Assembly: GCF_031877795.1 (NCBI RefSeq)
Contig: NC_133954.1
Location: 10,259,466 to 10,323,465 of the forward strand
Length of the DNA: 64,000 nucleotides
Source of the DNA: Strix aluco
Lineage: Eukaryota; Chordata; Aves; Strigiformes; Strigidae
Direction: 5' to 3'
Numbering within the stretch: the stretch's first letter is position 1; every line of letters begins with the position of its first letter. The position numbers were made by a program, and so were the translations under genes. The notes below the pieces were generated by a model. It searched no databases. It worked only from the letters and a program-made list of their open reading frames with translations, and was not told the origin of the DNA. Positions 55,901 through 64,000 of the stretch are shown here, piece by piece.

Positions 55901-58900
55901 TTCATTCTCGGCCAGGTTTTCAACCCAGCGTTTTTATGTCTTCACCTCGGTGGGCCCTGGGAGGAGACAATGGCCGGGCTGTTGCAGGGCTGGGTGCCTT
56001 TCTCATGCAAATAGCTGCGGGCACCGGGAGAGCCCTGAGCCCCGGAGCTTGGCCCCCCGGTGGGGCAGGATGGGGCTGAGGGTGGGGGGCACCCCCCGGC
56101 TCGGCCCTGGCTGTTGCCATCTCGTTTCCCCACAGCTTTCGGCACTGCCATGGTCTGATCTGGGAGCAGCTGGTGGGGTTGTTCACCATCTGCCAATTGT
56201 ACAGAGATTTCATTTTCCATCTTAAAGGTGTAATACAAATAAATTACATTATTATTATTATTATTAACACCTTCATCATCATCTGCCCTAGCAGAGGAAC
56301 GACTCATCCTGAAAGCCGTCACACTCCTCTAGTCTCAGCCGGGCCGGAGCGCTGGCGGGGGAGCGCACGCGGTGATGGAGCGTGACATCCTGCTCGCACA
56401 CCCGCCTGCGGCGCGGAGCCGGGGAGTGGGAAGGGGCTCGGAGCCGTGCCCCCGCGCGCAGGCCTGGCCTCTAGTCAGCAGTTGCTCTGATGAATTTCTT
56501 TGCAACAAAAGGCCGCTTGGAGCTGTGAGTTTAGCTCCAGAAAGCCCTGCTTGACCTCAGGAAATGCTGAGCACGTGTGCTGGTGCACAGCAGCTCCAAG
56601 GGTCTGAGCCCCCGTCTCGGGAAGCGCCGGAGGGCCACGCGCTGGTGGGGCTTGGTGAGGGACGGTTTGGACCCAGGGCAGCGGAGGGGATGGTCTCCTC
56701 GTGTCCGATGCTGGCTGCGAGCCATGCACAGGGAGAGGATGCGGAGACAGCTGCGCCTTGGTCCTGTTCTGACAGCGTTGTCCACCGGACAAATGCTTGG
56801 CTGAACCGGCGGTGGGATTTGTCTAGCAGAGAGGAGATCGTCTGCAGTCTCTGAAGGCTGCTGCTTGTCTGGCACCACTGGGCGGGGAGGTAACCCGAAG
56901 CTCTTTGGGCTTGTGGATGCAGCGCTCCAGAAAGCTGGGATGAATTTCTGCTTCATTCTGTGAAGGATGTTCTTGGCTGTCCCTGCAGAAAGCAGCATGC
57001 GCCGCAGCGTTGCTGGCTCTGTGGGGAGAGTTTACAGCGAGCCCTCTGAGACAAGTGCAATGCTGAAAAATTTAAGTCTTGGCAGTGCTCGTCTCTGTTT
57101 CAAGCCAGAGCTGGCTGGGGTTGCGGGAGCCCCTTGCAGAGCAGATCATGGCTCTGCATGCGTATGTGCTTTCCTGGTTTGTAATGTGCTGTTGTTGGAG
57201 GGAGGGTGCCCGTGTGCAGAGGCTCATTATCTCTCAGAACAGCTAATAAGGAACAAATGAAGATTAACACTATGTTGGTATAGATGAAACTGCACATTTC
57301 AGCCCCCTGCCTGAGAGGGGCATCTCTGAGTCACAGTGCCAGGCATTTCGAGGGGCTGCTGGCTGATATGAAAGAAGAGCTACTCATGGCTGTATCCGCC
57401 CCTGAATTGCAGACAACAACCGCATGGATTTTATTTTTAAGCTGGTTTTTGGCTTGCTCCAATTTTCTCTCTTTAATCACAAACAGATGCACATAGGTCC
57501 TGTTTCTTGCAAACCTGGGTGCCAAGTGGGAGAATGACTCATGCAGCAAAGGAAGGCTGGGTCTGCAGACACGGGCCTTGGTGCACGTGTGTTCGGACGT
57601 GTCAGACTGTGGGTCTCTGGGGTGTCTTGCTGGAGTATCTGAAAGGTGTCAAGTGCTCAGAATCGATGAAGCTGAAGACCTGGGGTTGGGGGAGCTTGAG
57701 GCTTTAGGGTTTGTGGGTTTTTTTAATTGGTAGTCAATGAAAAAGCAAGAGATGCAAAAAGTAGAATAATCATCCCCCAAACAGCATTTCCTGATTCAGT
57801 AGAGACCTCTCTAAAGAAAGCCGGAGCTGACCTAGGGCTGGAGCACGGGCTGTTACCGCAGCTCCCCTGCCCTCTCCGTCCGGGCCCTGGGACGGGGCAG
57901 AGGCTTCCGCAGCCGAGGCCGGAGCGCGGGCTGTTACCCGCTGCTGCAGTGTCTGGGGAGCGGAGCTGCCAGCGAAGGTGCCAGCGGCTGCTCCTGCTCG
58001 TGAGAGTTGGAGCAGAAAGTTAATGAATGCAAAGGCCATTTTGATCTCATTAAGCAAATTAAGTTCGTGACCTAGTGCATCCCTTCCCTCAGCTCTTCCC
58101 GCCAGCACAGGGATCTTCGCTCCTGTGGTCCCGGGTGGTGAGAGCACGAATCCTGGCACGGCGGTGGGGATGGTGGAGGTTCTGCAGGATAACGGAGGGG
58201 CCGTGCTCGGGGATGGTGGAGGTTCTGCAGGGTAACGGAGGGGCCATACTCAGGGATGGTGGAGGTTCTGCAGGATAACGGAGGGGCCGTGCTTGGGGAT
58301 GGTGGAGGTTCTGCAGGATAACGGAGGGGCCGTGCTTGGGGATGGTGGAGGTTCTGCAGGATAACTGAGGGGCCGTGCTCCGCAGCACTGGCTGCTGCGG
58401 GGAGCAGCGGGTTGCTATGATACGGTTTGCTGTGGCAATGTCTGTGCTGAATGGAGCCAAAAACCACCTTTACAAAAGGAGCGTTCCTGGGCTGGGAGAG
58501 GGCAGATTTATCTGCAGTGTTTATGTAAAGCTGAGGACCTGCAGGGAGAGGATGTGTGTGGGAACGCTTTTCTCCAGTGTGTGCTGGGGCCCCAGTCTGG
58601 AGGCAGACGCCCTGATGCGTGTGGGGGAGCGAATGCGGCTCAGTTAAAGGACCCAGCAAATCCAAGCATGCAGATCAGTGCTGGAGCTCACATCCCATCG
58701 GTAAACTCACACCAGACTGAAAACTCTGTTCAAAGGGGAGCTCAGTGCTACTGAGCTTGGTGCTGCCTTGGAAAGCAGCCTGGTCCTTAGCGGAACTGGG
58801 TCACCTTGCTGCACTGCAGGAGCACAGGAGGGAGGGTTCGCTAGTGCCAGCTCTGCCAGTCGTGAACTGCAGCAGCTTGAGCCTGGACCAAGGTCAGAAA

Positions 58901-61154
58901 TCTCCACGCCTCAACAGCGGGTTGCCCTGGCTTACTGTGCCGCCTTGTGCACCAGCCTGCAGCCCCTGTCCCCCGAGCTGACCAAGGCACCACAGGGACT
59001 GGCTCATTTCCATGCAGGGAACATGACTTTCCCTCTAGGAAGAGAGCTGGCCTCTGCAGAGATCAGGGTCTGTTTCTTCTGTGCGGGATCCCAATCTCTT
59101 CCCAGTGACTTTGCAGGAGCAGAGACCGAGGCTGCAGCTTCTCTCAGTGGTGGGAGCGGGGGTGCAGGTGCCTGGGACTGGCAGCAGCATGGCTGGGTCT
59201 GAGAGCTGGAGATACCTGTAGCTGGTTTTGCTGTGAATCCATGTGCATGTCGAATCCCAGGGTGCTGGCCCCAGGCTCCGTGAGGGCGGTGGGGGCTGCA
59301 TGGGCACAGCCGGGGCTGCGCGGGTTGGAGCACGCCCTGAGCTCTGGGCTGTGGAGGCCCCCGTGGTGGCTGCTGTTGGCATCTTGCTGTGAGCTGGTGT
59401 TGCGGGGGGGGGGGTGGCCAGTCTCTGGAGCTGGGCAGGTTTGGGGAAGACAACGCACGTGGGCGCCTGGCCTGCCCCGGGTGGGCTCTGGGCAGAGGAA
59501 GGAGCTGTCGTGGCCAGGTCTGCTCTCCTGGCTGAGTCTTGCAGAGGGATCTGGGGTGTTTGCAAAGCACCTGGTGTGCAGAGCTGTGCTGGAGGGGCTG
59601 TACCTCCCTCCGTGTCGTACTTCGTACGCTGTACCTCCCTCCGTGCCGTACTTCGTACGTCGGTTGTGAGCCCCATTGCAGGCAAGAGCCAGGGTCAGAG
59701 CCCCTGCAGAGAATCAGCCTATTCTCCTCTGCGCTTACCCCAGGCAGATTCCCATCCTTCCGGAAACACAAGCCACCATCATCCATAATTCATCAGGTGC
59801 TGAACTTCATCAAGGAGCCACCTGACACCCGGGCTGGGTGCTCCACCCTCCTCCGGGGTGGGAAAGTGCCGGGTCCAGGCGTCCCGAGGGGCCAGGGCAG
59901 GAAGCGCATCCGGTTTCCTCGGCCCTGGGGTGGGCGATCCTTCTTTCGGAGGAGATGGATTCAACAAGGACTCTGGTGTCTCTGCTTCCCCTTTTCATAA
60001 ATAAACATCTGCTTCTCATCCCTCCAGGAAGTTTAAGCCATTGTAGAGCCAAATATAAAACCAAAACAGTGTTTTAAAGTAGCGATGAGCGGATTGCTCC
60101 GTTACCGTTTACTGAGGCATCTACAATCACGCACAGAACACACTTCAAATAAAAACATTGTGGGACAATGACTTTAATGCCTGAAATTTGCATCGGAGGT
60201 GTGTGTGCATGTGTGTGTGTGTGTGGCAGAAGCTGTGCAGGATTCAGGCTAGGCTCTCTGCCTGCACAGAGAAATTCTGCAGAATACAGAATCATCCCCT
60301 CCAATTTATAGCTTGTTCACCAAATCCTGTCACATCTTTTGTGTGCCAAAAAGCATCTGTCTGGCTTTTTCCAGCACAAACCCAGATGAAAAGGCAATTC
60401 TTTTTTTACCTGTCTTAAATTCTCACAATCTGTGTGAGCAAGATCTCCTGTGTAAAGATAGCAAGAGAGGATGAAAACCAGCAGCAGCATTCCCTGTCTT
60501 CTCTCAGCCACACCTTTCCACCATTAGTGGTACAGCAACTGCATGACAAGTAACAGGACACATACGCAAGTGGTGGAGAGAGGCATGTGCTGCTCCACAG
60601 CATCACAGTCCTGCCAAGCTCCTTTCTCTGCAGTGAGCCAGCGTGCCCTGGCAGCACAGCTCCACCGCCTCTTACTTGCCAGATGCTTACTAGGGAGGGA
60701 GAGGGATACAAAACTTGCATTTATTTCCACTCTGCAAAGGGATAAATGTAAGAGCACAGGGACAAAACCTCTGACTTCCACCCCTAAACAGAGGGACCAG
60801 ATCCTCTGCAAACCAAACTGTGCTGAAATCTGATGGTGTCTGGTCACTGGTCAGAAGCTTGGGCCAACATCCCTTATCTCAGACAGAACAGTTTGCATCA
60901 CGTTGCAATGTCTCCAGTTCTTACTGGAATTAAAGATCTCCTTGCCTGGCAGAGAGGACTGGGGCTCCTAGCCTGCCCCTTCAGGTAATGAGTCAGTGGG
61001 ATGAGACTTTCTGCTCACCACTCTCCCCCCACCCCTCTCTGCAGGATCAGCGTATTATGATAATGTCCGTCCCTTGGCCTACCCAGACTCAGATGCTGTG
61101 CTCATCTGCTTTGACATCAGCCGCCCTGAGACCCTGGACAGTGTGCTCAAGAAG
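46959..61154 (+). CDS. RND2: Rho family GTPase RND2 (partial: first three coding exons)
   Basis: Exons 46959-47060, 47158-47245 and 61045-61154 encode the first 100 residues of a protein usually about 227 long; the rest lies past the right edge. Visible are the P-loop [11 protein letters not shown] (residues 14-24), the effector loop [13 protein letters not shown], and [19 protein letters not shown], where the Rho glutamine 61 position is serine. That substitution, with other changes, makes Rnd proteins GTPase-deficient and constitutively GTP-bound. RND2 acts in neuronal migration and neurite shape as a RhoA antagonist. Intron 1 is only 97 bp while intron 2 is 13.8 kb. Its place and strand next to VAT1 match human. 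RND1 and RND3 are excluded by synteny and by the MEGHLARCK start. Confidence 0.94.
56246..56266 (+). repeat. ATT microsatellite
   Basis: About seven ATT triplets in RND2 intron 2. Confidence 0.85.
58166..58380 (+). repeat. 43-bp minisatellite, five copies
   Basis: The phrase GGGATGGTGGAGGTTCTGCA recurs exactly every 43 bp, with the reference A at 58170, 58213, 58256, 58299 and 58342. Copies differ by only a few bases, so the array is young or homogenised. It lies in RND2 intron 2. Confidence 0.9.
59600..59661 (+). repeat. 31-bp tandem duplication
   Basis: Two copies of GTACCTCCCTCCGTG(T/C)CGTACTTCGTACG plus a linker, period 31 bp. The internal CGTACTTCGTACG is palindrome-like. Confidence 0.8.
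60199..60225 (+). repeat. GT microsatellite
   Basis: Interrupted (GT)n, about 13 dinucleotides, in RND2 intron 2. Confidence 0.85.
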
Positions 61155-64000
61155 GTGAGTGCCCGGGGCGTTGCGGTGGTGTGGTGGGTCCTCTGCAGTC
61201 GCCCTGGGGCCCCTCCTCCCTGGGGCTGTCACCAGGGCTGAAACCCTGTGGCCAAGCCTTGGCTGGAGTTTTCGTGGTCAGGTGAGGGTGGTCGGCTGCT
61301 GCGGATCCCTATGTGGTCTGTGCAGAAAGCAAGATATTTCCATTTGAAAGGAGCCCAGTGAATGGTGTAGCTCATGGTAGCTTGCAGCATGTGTGGGGAG
61401 ACTGTGTGTATGCACACATACAAATGTGGGGAGAGAGAGAAATGTAGGGCATTTCTTCTATTTTTCGTTACGACCTTGGACAGCATTGTGCATCTCTCGT
61501 TAGCGTAACCACCAGGGAGTGTGCTGTGGATTGCTTGCAGTGGTTGAGAAGGGGCCCCTGGTGCCTGTTTCCATGCAAGTAGAGAGCTCAGTTTTTTGGC
61601 TGTCCTCTCAGTTCAGCATCTGCACAGTAAGAAAGACAGCAATCAGTTCCCCATAGCTTGACAACAAGAATAATGAGCTGTGGCACTGAATTTTAAGCCT
61701 GTGAATGAATAAAACGAGATGGCACAGTGCCAGTGGACTGGATAGCACGCAGGGCCCTGAACACCGTCTGCCCTGGCAGAGCTGGCTGGCCACGCTCTGT
61801 GTTAGCAGCCGAGAGTTTTCTACCTGCAGGTCAGTGCCTTTCAGCAAAGCAGGTATTTCCAGCTGCCAGGTCTGGCAGGTCCTGGAGAGCCCCACCAGGC
61901 TGGGGATTCGCTCGGAGCACGCTGGCTGGCCGCCCAGCAGGTCTCTGCACACCACGCTCTGGGTGGCACCCAGGGAGAGGTTCCCATGTGAGGCTTTGCT
62001 CCGAGGTGCCATGAAGTCCAGCAACTCAGGATGCTGCTCAGGGGAGAGGCTAAATGGCCTCCTGGCCACTCACATCCCTTGGTCCTGGCCGTTCCCTGCC
62101 TCCTCCCATGAAATTCAGGGAGCTGTGGTTTCAGGGAGCTCTCCGCCGTGCAGCAGAGCTGCAGAGCTCACTGGCGGCTGCACCCTGTCCCAGAGGCAAG
62201 TCTCGGCTGGCATCTCGTTTGTGAAGCTCTTTGAGACACTGAGGCGTGGAAAGCTCTGCAGAGCAGTGATTCCCGGAGCTGTTCTCCCCAGTGAGCCCCA
62301 GGCTGCCAGGGCTGGACTGGCCACTGTCTGAACAAGTCGCATTGTACTGGCTGCCCTCTTGGCCTCTCCACATTTTGCCAAACGTGCTGAAGCAAGTGCC
62401 TCTTACTCAGCTGCTGGGAGGGCTGAGAAGTGGGTCTGTGTCTCAGAAGTGTCCTGGTGAGGGGACAAAGACCCTTCATATAACTTGGTCAATGGCTCAG
62501 TGTTCATTTCTAAAGCAGCTCCCGGGTACCAAGTGTGCTGGGTGGAGGGAGGCGTGTTTCATGTGGACTGGAAGAGTTCTCTGCTCAGCTTGGGAGTCAG
62601 CAGAATAATAATGCAAGCAAATCACTTATACCTTAATGAGATGCAAACCCATCAATAATTAGCTGGGGTTGGGATTTATTTACATGTCTCTGCACACTCT
62701 TCATGTGAGTCCGCACTGCTCAATGCACGGTCTTCCCTGCGCAGCCTCGCAGATGCTTTGAGTACTGTTAGGCAATGTCTTTTTGATATGGTGACTTAAA
62801 ATAAACCTTAAATCACAGGGGATTTCTTAAGTGCCTCCAAGTAGATGCCTTGTTTCCTTTGGTGCAGGCTTGCAGCCTATGGAGGTGAGGAAAATTCCTA
62901 AGACACCATGAAGTTGAAATGGGTTTTAGCTTTTGATATCAGCCGAATAAGGAAAATAACACTCCCTATTCAAGCCTCAGGCAAAAATGCTAATGCAGCA
63001 AAGGAAATCTTTATTATTGCTGCCCTTCTGATGCCTGGACTGCCTGTACAGCGTGTACAGTTGAAGGGAAGGAGCCATCTGAGAGAATGCAAAGAAGCAG
63101 CTCTTCGTTTCAAACAAAGCAGGTTTTTGTGGGGTGGTGCCTTCATTCTGACAATTCTTGATAGCAGAGCAAATCTGAGGCTCCCCAAGACATCAGTCAT
63201 GTGAGAAGAGGGTCGCACCTCTCTCCACAGGCAGGGGAGCCCTATGTCATTACAGATAGCCGTGACCTCTGCCTGGTAAGAACAGACCCTATAGCTCAGT
63301 CCCTTCGAGATTTTTCATCCTTCAGGTAAATTAGGGTGTTTCAGTTCCAGCTCCAAAAGAGCTGCATCGTCATCCTCTGGTGGGTGTGTTAGCCCTTGAC
63401 GCTGTGTGGCTGTGACACCAGAAGTCTCCCAGAACAGGGCTGTGGGCTTGGTTTTCTTTCCCCTTCTAATTGCCTAAGGTATACGCTTAACCATCAGTTA
63501 GTGTAGCAGGAAATTGCTAATTCCAAGTGACATCTTTGCCTGGGTAATCTCTATTTATCATCTGCCTCCAACTTCAGAAACACTAGATAAGTAACAAGGG
63601 TGTTGATATGCTGATGGGGCTGTACAGGTCTCCCCTGGGGGAGGTCACAGGTGATGGTTTTATTTACTGCTGTGGACACTTAGCTGCACATTGGGCATTA
63701 ATTTTTGGAGCTCTGAAAGGGACCGTTAGTGCAAAGGAGGTGGATGCTTGCCCTGGCCTTCTCCTTCCATTCCTTCAATTCTTTATTTCCCTGGCTGCAG
63801 CTATGCTCTGAATATCTTAATGTCTTTAACATGTGGCTCCCAATAATAAACAAATGATGAGTATGTTGTGCAAAGAGCTCCCTGCTGACCACGGATCAAA
63901 GGTCCAGCGAGGCTGACCTTCGGAGTCCCAGATCTGTGCCCCAGACTGTGTGGTCATTAATTTTCCATGGTCATACCCACGAGTGGTCTCCCATGGCCTA
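61155..64000 (+). other. RND2: RND2 intron 3 (partial, runs off the window)
   Basis: The next RND2 exon, which should begin with a WQGETQEF-like sequence, was not found before the right edge, so intron 3 is at least 2.8 kb. An AT-rich island at 62590-62830 contains POU- and homeodomain-type motifs. No other gene is seen. Confidence 0.7.

Larger units (their letters stand above)
47246..61044 (+). other. RND2: RND2 intron 2 (13.8 kb)
   Basis: This long intron holds no recognisable gene. It carries a 20-bp T run (about 49454-49473), a GACAT microsatellite (52152-52170), an ATT microsatellite (56246-56266) and a 43-bp minisatellite (58166-58380). A 31-bp duplication lies at 59600-59661 and a GT run at 60199-60225. 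AT-rich islands that may be regulatory lie at about 48600-49150, 54440-54760 and 58010-58080. Confidence 0.7.

Noticed and set aside
63231-63275. An exon-like 45-bp stretch with good splice sites, in frame with RND2
   Set aside because: It would insert 15 residues (AGEPYVITDS...) into the Rho fold and does not match the expected WQGETQEF exon. It is most likely a cryptic exon by chance.
61155-64000. Start of BRCA1
   Set aside because: Synteny predicts BRCA1 further right. No BRCA1 exon was recognised on either strand before the window ends.

Overview
The window looks like bird genomic DNA from a GC-rich, gene-dense microchromosome of the chicken chromosome 27 type. Eukaryotic genes with short GT-AG introns and CpG-rich promoters follow one another closely. 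A CR1-type LINE 3' tail sits in one intron. Gene order and strand match the vertebrate G6PC1-to-BRCA1 neighbourhood (human 17q21): G6PC1 (+), AARSD1 (-), PTGES3L (-), RUNDC1 (+), RPL27 (+), IFI35 (+), VAT1 (-), RND2 (+). BRCA1 would be expected beyond the right edge. The species cannot be named from this sequence.

Layout. 1-4150: G6PC1 with its hormone-responsive promoter, complete (358 aa). 4160-5860: a convergent gene-free gap. 5860-10355: AARSD1 (409 aa, 12 coding exons). 10570-12619: PTGES3L (145 aa), head-to-head with RUNDC1 (554 aa, 12927-17130) across a 307-bp CpG-rich promoter. 17524-19520: RPL27 (136 aa). 19987-23140: IFI35 (388 aa), with an interferon-stimulated response element (ISRE) and a 21-bp minisatellite in front. 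23361-29430: an additional gene of 1152 codons. 30830-38901: VAT1 (372 aa) with a long 3' UTR. 38902-46958: an 8-kb gene-free interval. 46959 to the right edge: the first three coding exons of RND2, with a 13.8-kb second intron.

The main discovery is the gene at 23506-28835. As I recall the human map, nothing lies between IFI35 and VAT1 there. The predicted protein starts with an RRM/NID-like domain and an RBM43-like region. A second KH-like block, a RING finger and a Deltex C-terminal (DTC) domain follow, so it reads as an RBM43-DTX3L composite E3 ubiquitin ligase. It has its own ISRE, as does neighbouring IFI35, so the two probably form a small interferon-induced cluster. In human, RBM43 lies beside NMI (paralogue of IFI35) and near RND3 (paralogue of RND2). 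The extra gene is therefore a good candidate for the missing RBM43-like member of an ancient duplicated block.

The remaining genes are unrelated housekeeping or metabolic neighbours: glucose-6-phosphate hydrolysis, editing of mischarged tRNA, p23 co-chaperone-like, ribosome, and quinone-oxidoreductase-like. RND2 is a developmental Rho-family gene, and its flanks hold AT-rich islands that look like candidate enhancers. I saw no retrovirus-like elements, CRISPR arrays, tRNA or rRNA genes.
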